Shown piece after piece: positions 1 to 8,604 of a stretch of 64,000 nt of DNA. The notes below the pieces were generated by a model. It was not told the DNA's origin, searched no databases, and saw only the letters and a list, made by a program, of their open reading frames with translations. Origin of the DNA: DASYTH01 sp035762905 (GTDB lineage: Bacteria > Actinomycetota > Actinomycetes > Mycobacteriales > Pseudonocardiaceae); assembly GCF_035762905.1 (NCBI RefSeq), contig NZ_DASUCC010000035.1:62001-126000 (forward strand), given 5' to 3'. Positions within the stretch are counted from its first letter, which is position 1. Each line of letters opens with the position of its first letter. The translations under genes were made by a program, and so were the position numbers.

Positions 1-403
1 TTACCGACGACGCCCCCGTTTCCGACAGTGGGACATTAGATCGGGCAACGCGACGCCGGTCAAGAGACTCTCAGCAGGCGCCGGGCGCATAACAGCGCGG
101 AGACTGGGCCACGCGGCCGAATCAGATGCGTCGGCTGATCGGCGCGGAACGGCCCCACCAGCAATTATCACCGCCAATGACCGAACATGACCGCACCGTG
201 CGGCATCCGAGTGGAGTAACCCATGTGGACATAACGGCGGACCTTCTCGCGACACGCCGGTTGCGGTACGTTGTTGCCTTCCTGCGGTTATCCATCAACA
301 CAGTCCATAATAGACATTCGGGTCGCGTCCGTTTGCGCAGCCGATGTGTCCGTTTGTGCAGCCGGCGTTCCAGCGCGGGGCCCGGGCTGCCTAGCGTGCG
401 CCC
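1..403. other. Left-edge stretch without a supported gene
   Basis: No reading frame here has convincing codon use. The short frames on both strands are rich in Arg, Ser and Cys and have no ribosome binding site. The stretch is less GC-rich than the genes to its right and contains a two-copy 21-bp tandem repeat and a one-mismatch copy of the GTCCANNNTGGAC palindrome at 303-315. It probably holds the upstream region of the gene starting at 404. Confidence 0.5.
327..368. repeat. Two-copy 21-bp tandem repeat
   Basis: Units 327-347 and 348-368 both begin GTCCGTTTG and differ at only a few positions. They lie 36 bases before the first gene of the window. No function is evident. Confidence 0.6.
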
Positions 404-1057
404 ATGGCGATGGCGTGGCGCCCCTTCGACGGCGCGGTGATCGACCCGATATTGGCCCTCGCGCGGGCCTCGTGGGACCGCGCGGACCTCGACGCGACCT
501 GGGCGGCCGCGGGTTGGCCGATGCCCTGGGGCAGGTCGGTGGCCACCGGGGTGTTCGAGAACGGGGACTATGCGTTCGGCGTGGGGAGCTACGTGGTCAC
601 GCTGGCCATGCGGTTCGAGCCCGTCGAGGAGATCACCGGCTTCGGCGTGGCGTACGCGACCCTCTGCGACGAAGCCGATGTCGACGATCCGGACGTGCGC
701 GAGTTCGTGTCGGCCGCGGTCGGCGAGGGATGGTCGGGCGACATCGGCGCACTGCGGCCGGAGTTCGATGACAACTGGCGGACCGCACTCGGCCGGCTCA
801 CCGGGCGGCTCGGCCAACCCGATGTGACCGGGACGCACAGCCCGGAGTGGCGGCACGCGGTCTGGCGCCTCGGCGACCGGCTGATCGCTCTGGTGCAGGG
901 CGAGAACTTCGACAGCTATGGCTGGCTGGACGACGCCAGCCTCTGGGTGCTGCACCACCCGGCGGCGGCCGAAATCCCCCGGGGCGAACGGTTCTACGCG
1001 TTCCTGTGCGGCGACACGGACCCGAATGAACTGGCCGGTTCGGCGCACCCGCCGTAA
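404..1057 (+). CDS. Hypothetical acidic cytoplasmic protein
   Basis: A 217-residue protein with typical high-GC codon use, no signal peptide and no membrane segment. It is rich in Asp, Glu and Trp (for example WRPFDGAV near the start and YGWLDDASLWVLHHP near the end), which recalls small globular immunity-type or SUKH-like actinobacterial proteins, but I cannot assign a family. The ATG at 404 is followed by a second ATG two codons later and neither has a strong ribosome site. The gene is followed 11 bases later by the flavoprotein gene on the same strand, so the two are probably cotranscribed. Function unknown. Confidence 0.7.
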   Translation: MAMAWRPFDGAVIDPILALARASWDRADLDATWAAAGWPMPWGRSVATGVFENGDYAFGVGSYVVTLAMRFEPVEEITGFGVAYATLCDEADVDDPDVREFVSAAVGEGWSGDIGALRPEFDDNWRTALGRLTGRLGQPDVTGTHSPEWRHAVWRLGDRLIALVQGENFDSYGWLDDASLWVLHHPAAAEIPRGERFYAFLCGDTDPNELAGSAHPP

Positions 1058-1068
1058 TCTCGCCAGCC

Positions 1069-1560
1069 GTGAGCACATGGACTGACTTCATCGAGCACGC
1101 CCCCCGCATCGCCGCCGTCTTCACCCGCCGGCACGCCGCCACGGGCAAGCTCTGCCTGATGGCCACGCTGCGCTCGGACGGCTACCCCCGGATCAGCCCG
1201 ATCGAACCGAGGGTGTTCGAGGACGAGTTGTGGCTCGTGGGAATGCCGGACACCACCAAGTTCCGGGATCTTGGTCGCGATCCACGATTCTGCCTGCACA
1301 CCGCCACGGTCGACCCGAACGTCGCCGAGGGTGACGCGAAGCTCTGGGGCCTGGTCCGCGACGTCCGGGACAAGGCCCTGCACCAGCGGTTCGCCGAGGC
1401 GCTGTTCGAGGAGATCGGCCTGGACCTGCGCGGCCAGGAGTTCGACCACTTCTACGCGGCCGACCTGACCGGCGCATCCTCGGTCGAGATGAACGACGGC
1501 CACATGGACGTCACGATCTGGAAGCCGGGCGAGCCGGAACGCGTGGTCCGCAAGCACTGA
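1069..1560 (+). CDS. Pyridoxamine 5'-phosphate oxidase-like split-barrel protein
   Basis: A 163-residue protein starting at GTG. The pattern is that of the FMN/F420-binding split barrel: a strand with LMATLRSDGYPRISP near residue 30, then ELWLVGMPDTTK and RDPRFCLHTAT. Members bind FMN, F420 or heme and reduce small organic molecules; the substrate cannot be read from the sequence. It lies 11 bases after the hypothetical gene. Convergent with the LLM oxidoreductase, with only 13 bases between stop codons and no obvious hairpin. Confidence 0.85.
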   Translation: MSTWTDFIEHAPRIAAVFTRRHAATGKLCLMATLRSDGYPRISPIEPRVFEDELWLVGMPDTTKFRDLGRDPRFCLHTATVDPNVAEGDAKLWGLVRDVRDKALHQRFAEALFEEIGLDLRGQEFDHFYAADLTGASSVEMNDGHMDVTIWKPGEPERVVRKH

Positions 1561-1573
1561 CCGCCGTTCCTCG

Positions 1574-2737
1574 CTACCCGGCCGCCACGGCGTCGCTCGC
1601 GACGCCGAGCGGGCGGAGCTCGGGAATGACCTGCGCGGCGAACAGCTCCATGCTGGTGCGGGTCTGTTCTGCGGTGATGTCACCGAGCGCGAACAGTCCG
1701 ATCACCTGCCCGAAGCCGAGCGCGCCGTGCAGCTCGCCGAGCCGGTTGGCGACCGTGTCCGGGCTGCCGACGACCGCATACCCCTCGGTCACCAGCTCCT
1801 CGTAGGTCAGCTCGGGGAACGGTTTCATCCCGGCCGTCAGCAGCCCACGCATGGACGAGGAGGTCATGTACCCGGGCGGGAACATGATCTCCGGTCCCTG
1901 CTTGAGTCCCTTGTGGAACAACCACATCAGGTGCGGCTCGGCCTCGCGGTGGGCCCGATCGTCGGTCTCCGCCACGTAGATCGGGATGGACAGCCCGATC
2001 TTCTCCGGATCGGGCACATAGCCGAACTCCTCGGCCGCCTGCCGATACCCGTCGAACCAGCGGGCGACCACGGGCGTCGGCGCGTAGACCGACATGTACG
2101 TGTAGCGGTGCTCGGCGACGAACCGCATGGTCTCGGTGCTGCCCGCGCCGGGAATGTAGATCGGCGGGTGCGGCCGCTGCAACGGCCGGGGCCAGACGTT
2201 GACATAGCGGAACTCGTAGTTCGGGCTGATCCACTGGAACGGCTCGGTCGAGGTCCATGCCTTGATGATCAGATCGTGCGCCTCGTCGAACCGGGCCCGG
2301 GACCGGGTCGGGTTGATGCTGTGCGCGAAGTACTCCCAGCCGATGCCGCGGACGAAGCCGGAGACCAGGCGGCCGTCGGCGAGGTGGTCGAGCATGGCGA
2401 TCTCCTCGGCCACCCGCAGAGGGTTGCCGCGGATGCCGATCGCGTTGCCCAGCACCATGATCTGTGCCCGCTCGGTACGCCGGGCAAGGGCCGCCGCCAT
2501 GATGTTGGGCGAAGGCATCAGCCCGTAGGCGGTCTGGTGATGCTCGTTGACCGCGATTCCGTCGAACCCGATCCGCTCGGCGTGTTCCAGTTCGTCGAGG
2601 TAACGGTGGTAGAGCCGGTTTCCGCGCTCGGGATCGAAGTAACCGTTGGGGAAGTTCAGTGACGGCGACGGGAACCGCTCGTCGAAGTCGTCCGGCAGGT
2701 ACGGGTAGGGCATCAGGTGGAAGAAGACGAACTTCAT
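1574..2737 (-). CDS. LLM-class flavin-dependent oxidoreductase
   Basis: A 387-residue luciferase-like monooxygenase (TIM barrel using FMNH2 or F420H2). The N-terminus MKFVFFHLMPYPYLP is a clean start. Typical blocks follow: EHAERIGFDGIAVNEHHQ near residue 55, a conserved LADGRLVSGFVRGIGWEY near 125, and a late GSPDTVANRLGEL block that normally closes the active site. The ATG at 2737 overlaps the stop of the upstream alpha/beta hydrolase as ATGA, so the two are translationally coupled. An oxygenase plus hydrolase pair suggests oxidation followed by ester or C-C cleavage of a small hydrophobic compound, probably controlled by the divergent AraC regulator. The open frame runs on past 2737, but that part is a shadow of the hydrolase. 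Confidence 0.9.
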   Translation of the reverse strand: MKFVFFHLMPYPYLPDDFDERFPSPSLNFPNGYFDPERGNRLYHRYLDELEHAERIGFDGIAVNEHHQTAYGLMPSPNIMAAALARRTERAQIMVLGNAIGIRGNPLRVAEEIAMLDHLADGRLVSGFVRGIGWEYFAHSINPTRSRARFDEAHDLIIKAWTSTEPFQWISPNYEFRYVNVWPRPLQRPHPPIYIPGAGSTETMRFVAEHRYTYMSVYAPTPVVARWFDGYRQAAEEFGYVPDPEKIGLSIPIYVAETDDRAHREAEPHLMWLFHKGLKQGPEIMFPPGYMTSSSMRGLLTAGMKPFPELTYEELVTEGYAVVGSPDTVANRLGELHGALGFGQVIGLFALGDITAEQTRTSMELFAAQVIPELRPLGVASDAVAAG

Positions 2738-3543
2738 CGGCTCGCTCCGCTCAGCTCGGCGCCCGTCGCGAGGAAGTCCGCGGTGAGCCGGGCGAACTCG
2801 GTGGGTCGTTCGAAGTACATGGCATGCCCGCAGTCCTCGACCACCGCGAGCCACGCGTTCGGGATCTTCTCGGCGTAGCGCTCCCCGTGGGCGATCGGGA
2901 TCAGCTTGTCCTGCGCCGGCCACACCACCAGGGTTGGCGCGCTGATCCGGCCCAACCGGCGCTCGAGCTTGGGATTGCACATGAACGGGACCCAGGAGAA
3001 CCGGGCCAGCGCGGTCATGTCCCGGTAGATCGCCAGGATCGCGTCCACGTCCGGGTCGGGTGGGAAGGCGGCCGACGCCTTGGTGACGTCGTGGAACAGC
3101 ACATCGACGACCTGCTCGGGGGTCATCAGGAACAGGTCCGCCACCGGGTGCGCCGGCAGCCGCAGCCCGGCCGCGGACAGCAGCACCATCGAGCCGACCG
3201 CCTGCGGGGTGTGCACGGCCAGTTCGGCGGCGAGCCAGCCGCCGAACGACCCCCCGACCACGTGCGGGCGGTCCAGGCCGAGCCGGTCGATCAGGTCCAG
3301 ATAGTGGTAGACCAGATCGTCCATGCCCTCCACCTCGGGCAGTTCGTCCGAGCCGCCGAAGCCGGGGTGGTCCGGCGCGATCACCTCGAACCGCCGGGAC
3401 AGCAGCTCGTGGTACTCCAGCCACCGCCCGGCGCCGCCGGCCGCGTGCAGGAACAGCAGCGGCGCGCCGGTTCCCCCGCGCAGCACATGCACCCGCCCAC
3501 CGGAAACCTCCAGGTACTCCTCGGTGGGTCCACTGGCCGTCAC
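2734..3543 (-). CDS. Alpha/beta hydrolase
   Basis: A 269-residue hydrolase with a complete triad: nucleophile Ser99 in GGSFGGW, Asp212 in WPAQDKLIP and His240 in EDCGHAMYFERP. The oxyanion-hole region is FLHAAGGAG near residue 32. It resembles meta-cleavage product hydrolases and related C-C or ester hydrolases; substrate unknown. First gene of a two-gene operon, its stop overlapping the LLM oxidoreductase start. The 173-bp gap to the AraC gene (3544-3716) must hold both divergent promoters. Confidence 0.9.
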   Translation of the reverse strand: MTASGPTEEYLEVSGGRVHVLRGGTGAPLLFLHAAGGAGRWLEYHELLSRRFEVIAPDHPGFGGSDELPEVEGMDDLVYHYLDLIDRLGLDRPHVVGGSFGGWLAAELAVHTPQAVGSMVLLSAAGLRLPAHPVADLFLMTPEQVVDVLFHDVTKASAAFPPDPDVDAILAIYRDMTALARFSWVPFMCNPKLERRLGRISAPTLVVWPAQDKLIPIAHGERYAEKIPNAWLAVVEDCGHAMYFERPTEFARLTADFLATGAELSGASR

Positions 3544-3716
3544 CGCGCCACCTCCCGCTCGCCCGCGTCGACACCGACGCGCTCGAAGCTAGGAGACCGG
3601 CACCCCGGCGACGATCCACTTTCCGCACCGGCCGGCCGGTTTCCGCATCAACTTGACGTTGTCCCTGGCCGGCAGGATTCTGGTGGGACAGGCGTCTTGC
3701 GGGTGGAGGTGGGCCA

Positions 3717-4715
3717 ATGCGCGGCCCGTCGGTGTTGCTGGCGGACGTGAACCTGCCCGACGCCAGGCTGCTGCAGACCACGGACCCCTACGAGGCCCGG
3801 GTCCGCACCCAGGAGCTGCTCCAGTGTCCGCACCGGATGACGGTGCTGGAGCGGGGCACGCCGTTTCTCGCCCGGGTGCAGCACCGGACGGCCGGCGGGC
3901 TTGGCCTGATGTCCTCCTCGTACGGCCCGGCGGTGGAGATCGGCTGCTCGCCGCCGATCGACAAGGTGACGGTCAGCTTCGTGCACGGTGGCCGGTTGCT
4001 GATCGACGACGGCGGGCGCACCGCGGTCGCCGATGCCCGGCACGCGGCCGTGTTCTGCTACCACGAGGATCTCAACCTGCGTTGGACGCCCGGGTTGCGC
4101 CAGCTGATGCTGACCGTCCGGCGCTCACACCTGGAGCGGTTCCTGCAGAACCTGCTGCACCAGCCGCTGCACCGGCCGTTGCGGTTCCAGACCAGGGTCG
4201 ACCTCGGCAACGGCGGCCAAGCTCTCGCCGCGGCGGTGCTGACCCTGCGCGGCGCGCTGGAGCGGTGCGGCAAGGCCGGACCGTCGCCGGTGCTGGCCAG
4301 CGAGATCGAGCACACCGTGCTGACCACGCTGCTGCTCTGCCTGCGGCACAACTACACCGACGCCGTGTACGCCGCGCCCACCCTGCCGGCCCCTCGGGTG
4401 GTCCGCCGGGTGGTCGAGCTGATCGACTCCACCCCGCAGACGGCGTTCACCGTCGCCGATCTCGCCGGCCACGCCGGGGTCAGCGAGCGCTCCCTGCACG
4501 CGGCGTTCCGGCGCCAGCTCGGCGTCTCACCGATCTCCTACCTGCGTGGCCGCCGGCTCGAACAGGCCCACGACGAGCTGCTGCACAACGACTCCGGCAC
4601 TGGTCTCACCGTCACCGACGTCGCCCTGCGGTACGGTTTCGCCCACCCCGGCCGGTTTGCCGCCGCCTACCGTCAGCGCTTCGGCGAGCCGCCGTCGGCC
4701 ACGCTGCGCCGCTGA
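3717..4715 (+). CDS. AraC-family transcriptional regulator
   Basis: A 332-residue regulator. The N-terminal part (about 1-190) is a cupin-like effector domain of the AraC-binding-like type. The C-terminal 100 residues carry two helix-turn-helix units: FTVADLAGHAGVSERSLHA followed by LTVTDVALRYGFAHPGRFA, with a terminal YRQRFGEPPSATLRR typical of the family. It is divergent from the hydrolase/LLM operon and probably controls it. The last 43 bases overlap the 3' end of the membrane-protein gene on the other strand. Confidence 0.9.
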   Translation: MRGPSVLLADVNLPDARLLQTTDPYEARVRTQELLQCPHRMTVLERGTPFLARVQHRTAGGLGLMSSSYGPAVEIGCSPPIDKVTVSFVHGGRLLIDDGGRTAVADARHAAVFCYHEDLNLRWTPGLRQLMLTVRRSHLERFLQNLLHQPLHRPLRFQTRVDLGNGGQALAAAVLTLRGALERCGKAGPSPVLASEIEHTVLTTLLLCLRHNYTDAVYAAPTLPAPRVVRRVVELIDSTPQTAFTVADLAGHAGVSERSLHAAFRRQLGVSPISYLRGRRLEQAHDELLHNDSGTGLTVTDVALRYGFAHPGRFAAAYRQRFGEPPSATLRR

Positions 4716-5152
4716 CTCCTCGTGCGCAGGATCAGCAGTCCGGCCAGCGCGGTCTCGATCACGACGAGCGGGACCACCGCCCACAGCGGGAAGTTCAGGT
4801 AGAGCGGCACGCCGGCCAGCGCTCCGGCCGGCCAGGCCACCGGCAGCATCAGCCCGGCCGCAATGCCTGCCACGACGGCGATCCGGCCTGGTCCGAAGTA
4901 GACACTCACCGCGATCAGGCCGAATACGGCGGCGGCCAGCACGTGCACCAGGCCGCGGACCGGCGCGGCCGGCCATTCCACCAGCGCGGCGGCCAGGTGG
5001 CCGAGCTCGGCGCCGAGCGCGAGCAGCGCGGGCGGGTACGGGCTGGCGAGCCACGCCGGCGGCCGGGAGGTGCGGCGCGCGGCCACGGCGCGGTCGTGCA
5101 GCCGGGCGGTGTAGGAGCGGCCCGAGGAGCGGGACCGGGTGCGGGTACTCAT
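4673..5152 (-). CDS. Small multi-pass membrane protein
   Basis: A 159-residue protein with an Arg-rich N-terminus followed by about four hydrophobic segments (near residues 40-60, 65-82, 90-112 and 120-142). Its ATG overlaps the stop of the multicopper oxidase gene as ATGA, so it is translationally coupled to it. It may anchor or assist the exported oxidase, but that rests on position only; no family is recognised. Its 3' end overlaps the AraC gene by 43 bases in the convergent direction. Confidence 0.75.
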   Translation of the reverse strand: MSTRTRSRSSGRSYTARLHDRAVAARRTSRPPAWLASPYPPALLALGAELGHLAAALVEWPAAPVRGLVHVLAAAVFGLIAVSVYFGPGRIAVVAGIAAGLMLPVAWPAGALAGVPLYLNFPLWAVVPLVVIETALAGLLILRTRSQRRSVADGGSPKR

Positions 5153-6723
5153 GTGATGTCCAGCGTGGCCATCATGCCGGTGTCGCCGTGCTCGAGGTTG
5201 TGACAGTGGAAGACATACCTGCCGCGGTGACCGCCGAACTCCACCGCCAGCCGCATTCCCCCGTCGGGCAGGAACACCGTGTCCTTCCAGCCGGCGTCCT
5301 GGGGCTCGGGTACCGCCCCGTTGCGTTTGAGGATGCGGAACCGCGCGCCGTGCAGGTGCACCGGGTGGATCGGGTCCGCGGTGAGGTCCCAGATCTCCGT
5401 ACTGCCAGCGGCCACGCGGGCGTCGATCCGGGTCATCCCGAAGGCCTGCCCGTTGATCATCGCGGGTCCCCTGACCCCGGGCGCGCCGCTGAAGAAGCTG
5501 AACCGCCGGTCCGCGGTCCCGGTGGTGCGCGGCGGCGGGGCCGGCTCGGGCGTGAGGACGGCCGGGATGCGGGCGTCGTCGGCGACCTTCGCGCCGACGT
5601 CGAACCGCATCACGTAGCCGGGGTCGCCCTCCGCCACGTTGTTCCTCAGCACCACCCGGGTTCCGGACGGGTAGCGGGAGAAGTCGATGAGCACGTCGTA
5701 GCGTTCGCCGGGCGAGAGCACGAACATGTCGTAGTGCGCCGGGCGGGGCAGCAGCCCCAGATCGCTGCCGATCTGGACGAACCCGCTGCCACCGGGCGGC
5801 GGCGGATCCAGCTCCAGCCGGTAGGGCCGGGCGTTGGAGGCGTTGAGGAACCGCAGCCGGTAGAGCGCGGCGTCCACCTCCAGATACGGCCAGGCCACGC
5901 CGTTGACCGTGACCGTCTCACCCACCATCCCGCTGTGGTGATACAGCGCGGTCACCCCGGGTTCGCGGCCGGTCGGGTCCACGGCCGGGTAGAACAACGA
6001 ACCGTCGTCGGCGAACGCCCGGTCGGCGACCAGCAGCGGGACGTCGCGCCGCTCGCGGGGCAGCGGCAGGGCGTCCTCGACCTCGTCGTGGATCAGGTAG
6101 AAGCCGGCAAGGCCGCGGTAGACCGCGGGACCGGTGAACCCCATCCGGTGGTCGTGGTACCACAACGTGGCCGCCGGCTGATCGTTGGCGTAGCGGTACT
6201 CCCGGCTGCCGGTCGCCAGGCCGGCCACGCCGTGCCTGGCGTGCGCGGCGAGTTCGGCGTCGGCCGATCCGGCCGCCGGCAGCACGTAGTCGAGCGGATG
6301 GCCGTCCTGCTCCGGCGGCACCGCGCCGCCGTGCAGGTGCACCACCGTCGGCACCGAAAGCTCGTTGCGGTGTGCCAGCACCACCGGCCGGCCGCGCCGG
6401 GCACGGACCGTCGGGCCCGGGAACATCCCGTTGTAGCCCCAGATCTCGGTGTCCGAGTCCGGCAGGAGCCGCTGCCGCCCAACGGTCTGCCGGATCTCGT
6501 AGCGATCCACCCCGCCGTCCGTCGACTGTGGACTCAACACCGGCGGCACCGGCAGCGGTCGGGTGAACGCCCCGGCCGGCGGTCCCGCTGGCGCGCTCGC
6601 GCCGGCCGGGGTCACCCGTGGTCGCATTCCGGCCAACACCGCCGTTCCGGCGGGCAACGCCAGGCCCAGCGTGCCGGCCAGCCCCCACCGCAACACCGCA
6701 CGCCGGTCGGTCAACCGTCCCAC
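5149..6723 (-). CDS. Tat-exported multicopper oxidase (CotA/bilirubin oxidase-like)
   Basis: A 524-residue three-domain laccase-type oxidase. All copper motifs are present: HLHGG at 129-133, HDHRMG at 190-195, HPVHLHG at 453-459 and the C-terminal HCHNLEHGDTGMM starting at 506, which supplies the T1 ligands and the Cys-His bridge. The N-terminus has a twin-arginine type signal (DRRAVLRWG, then a hydrophobic stretch). The axial Met in TGMM fits a CotA/phenoxazinone-synthase-like group. It would oxidise phenolics, metal ions or bilirubin-like compounds outside the cell. The upstream region carries CCTAGG-centred palindromes that could be metal-responsive operators. Confidence 0.95.
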   Translation of the reverse strand: MGRLTDRRAVLRWGLAGTLGLALPAGTAVLAGMRPRVTPAGASAPAGPPAGAFTRPLPVPPVLSPQSTDGGVDRYEIRQTVGRQRLLPDSDTEIWGYNGMFPGPTVRARRGRPVVLAHRNELSVPTVVHLHGGAVPPEQDGHPLDYVLPAAGSADAELAAHARHGVAGLATGSREYRYANDQPAATLWYHDHRMGFTGPAVYRGLAGFYLIHDEVEDALPLPRERRDVPLLVADRAFADDGSLFYPAVDPTGREPGVTALYHHSGMVGETVTVNGVAWPYLEVDAALYRLRFLNASNARPYRLELDPPPPGGSGFVQIGSDLGLLPRPAHYDMFVLSPGERYDVLIDFSRYPSGTRVVLRNNVAEGDPGYVMRFDVGAKVADDARIPAVLTPEPAPPPRTTGTADRRFSFFSGAPGVRGPAMINGQAFGMTRIDARVAAGSTEIWDLTADPIHPVHLHGARFRILKRNGAVPEPQDAGWKDTVFLPDGGMRLAVEFGGHRGRYVFHCHNLEHGDTGMMATLDIT

Positions 6724-6805
6724 CTCCGGAGATCTCGATTCCTCCCATCATCGTCGGGGCCGCCGTGCCCTCACCATCCGTTGATGTGCCTAGGAACCCC
6801 ACACA

Positions 6806-6868
6806 CCACCTAGGTGGACCGGCATCCGATCGTCCATAGTGGACAAAATGAATCACCCCCTAGGGGGT
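6806..6868. promoter_or_regulatory. CCTAGG-centred palindromes between oxidase and ABC genes
   Basis: Two perfect palindromes lie in the divergent gap: CCACCTAGGTGG at 6806-6817 and ACCCCCTAGGGGGT at 6855-6868. A third, weaker CCTAGG is at 6789-6794. The centres are 20 and 50 bp apart, so all lie on about the same face of the helix. C-tract/G-tract palindromes of the second kind resemble operators of CsoR/RcnR-type metal regulators, which would fit a multicopper oxidase. No such regulator gene is in the window. Confidence 0.5.
6832..6844. repeat. Perfect GTCCANNNTGGAC palindrome (intergenic)
   Basis: GTCCATAGTGGAC lies between the two CCTAGG palindromes. It belongs to the recurrent palindrome class also found at 25604, 25682, 45146 and 55377. 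Confidence 0.6.
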
Positions 6869-6964
6869 TTGTGCACCCGTGTCACAGTTGGGCAACGGAT
6901 CCGGCGGGTGGTGTCACACCTATGCAGGATGGTGCGGAGATCCATCACGCCACCGGGAGAGATC

Positions 6965-8599
6965 ATGGCTCGTTCCCGGGCTCGCGGAGGCGCGCGCCTG
7001 CTCACCCTCATCGCGGCCGTTCTATTGGGGATCACCGGCTGTGCCAGCATCGACAGCCCGCAACAGGAAGGATCCGGGGACACCGGCGCGGACAACCGGG
7101 CGATCAAAGCCGGTGGCACGCTCCGGGTCGCGCTGTCCGCCGAACCGGACCGGCTGGACCCGACCCTGGCAAGAACCCTGGTCGGCCGCACCGTCTTCAA
7201 CGCGATCTGCGAGAAGCTCTACGACCTCAACGACAAGCTCGAGATCGTGCCGCAGCTCGCCGCCGCGCTGCCGGAACTGTCCGGCGACGGCCGGACGGCC
7301 ACCGTGAAGATCCGCACCGGGGTGAAGTTCGCCGACGGCACCGCCCTGGACGCCGCGGCGGTGAAGACCTCGCTTGACCGGCACCGCACGCTCGAGGGCT
7401 CGGCCCGGCGCAGCGAGCTGACCAGCGTCAAGGAAGTGACCGTCAAGGACCCGAGCACGATAGACATCCAGCTCAACGAGCCGTTCGCACCGCTGTCCGC
7501 GGTACTGGCCGACCGGGCCGGCATGATCATGTCGCCGGCCGTGGTCGCGGCCAAGGGTGCCGACTTCGCCACCGGGCCGGTCTGCGTCGGGCCGTTCAAG
7601 TTCACCACCCGGATCGCCCAGGACCGCATCGAGGTGGAGAAGGACCCGAACTACTACGACGCGGCGAACGTCAAGCTGGACAAGGTGATCTACAAGATCA
7701 TCGCCGACCAGACCACCCGGTTCAACAACCTGCGTTCTGGCGACGTCGAGGTGCTCGACCGGGTCAGCCCGGTCAACGCCGAGGAGCTTGCCGGGACGCC
7801 GAACCTGCGCCTGATGTCCACCCGATCCCTTGGCTACCAGGGCATCACGGTCAACGTCGGCAACGTCAGCGGCCTCGGCAAGCCACCCGGCCCGCTCGCC
7901 GCCCCGTTCGCCGGACCGCTGGCCACCGAGGCGACCGTGCGCCGGGCGTTCGCCATGTCGATCGACCGGGATGCGCTGGTCCGCTCGGTGTTCCGCGGTC
8001 AGTTCGAGCCGGCCTGCGGACCGATCAGCCCGGCCAACCCGCTGTCCTCGGACGCCGCACAGGCCTGCGCGCCACATGATCCGGCCGGAGCCAAGAAACT
8101 GCTGTCCGACGCCGGCCTGACCACTCCGTTGCAGGTCAGCCTGATCGCCGCCAACACCCCGGACGGCACCCGGATCAGCGAGGCGATCAAGTCGATGGCC
8201 ACCGAGGGCGGGTTCGACGTCCAGATCCAGCCCACCGAGTTCGCCAGCTCGCTCGACCTGACCGATGCCGGCAAGTTCCAGCTGTTCCAGATCGGTTGGT
8301 CCGGCCGGGTCGACCCGGACGGCAACATCACGCCGTTCGTGCAGACCAGGGGCTCGCAGAACATCTCGGGCTACTCCAGCCAGCAGGTCGACGACTGGCT
8401 CAATCAGGCGCGCGCCGAGCGGGACGCCAGCAAGCGCAAGGACCTCTACGGCAAGGTGGTGGGCACCCTGCAGCAGGACTCGCCGCTGATCTACCTGTGG
8501 CGGGAGAAGAACCTCACCGGGGTCAGCGACAAGGTCGGCCAGGTACGTGAGTACGGCGACGGCCTCGTCAGACTCGGTACCGCCGGCTTCTTCGAGTAG
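6965..8599 (+). CDS. Peptide-type ABC transporter substrate-binding lipoprotein
   Basis: A 544-residue SBP_bac_5 family protein. The ATG at 6965 follows a good GGGAGAG ribosome site and gives a signal peptide ending in a lipobox LGITGC with lipid-anchored Cys26; frames open further upstream lack a signal peptide. The mature protein begins with GGTLRVALSAEPDRLDP, the hallmark of the DppA/OppA/NikA group, and has the later YYDAANVKLDKVIYKII block. It captures peptides or similar solutes outside the membrane for the permeases that follow. The exact ligand cannot be read; nickel chelates are possible. Confidence 0.9.
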   Translation: MARSRARGGARLLTLIAAVLLGITGCASIDSPQQEGSGDTGADNRAIKAGGTLRVALSAEPDRLDPTLARTLVGRTVFNAICEKLYDLNDKLEIVPQLAAALPELSGDGRTATVKIRTGVKFADGTALDAAAVKTSLDRHRTLEGSARRSELTSVKEVTVKDPSTIDIQLNEPFAPLSAVLADRAGMIMSPAVVAAKGADFATGPVCVGPFKFTTRIAQDRIEVEKDPNYYDAANVKLDKVIYKIIADQTTRFNNLRSGDVEVLDRVSPVNAEELAGTPNLRLMSTRSLGYQGITVNVGNVSGLGKPPGPLAAPFAGPLATEATVRRAFAMSIDRDALVRSVFRGQFEPACGPISPANPLSSDAAQACAPHDPAGAKKLLSDAGLTTPLQVSLIAANTPDGTRISEAIKSMATEGGFDVQIQPTEFASSLDLTDAGKFQLFQIGWSGRVDPDGNITPFVQTRGSQNISGYSSQQVDDWLNQARAERDASKRKDLYGKVVGTLQQDSPLIYLWREKNLTGVSDKVGQVREYGDGLVRLGTAGFFE

Positions 8600-8604
8600 C
8601 GCCG

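Noticed and set aside
1..255. 84-residue minus-strand protein at the left edge
   Set aside because: No ribosome site, poor codon use and no similarity I recognise.
1574..3781. One long hydrolase-oxidoreductase fusion on the minus strand
   Set aside because: The upstream half is an out-of-frame shadow of the alpha/beta hydrolase; the real start is at 2737.
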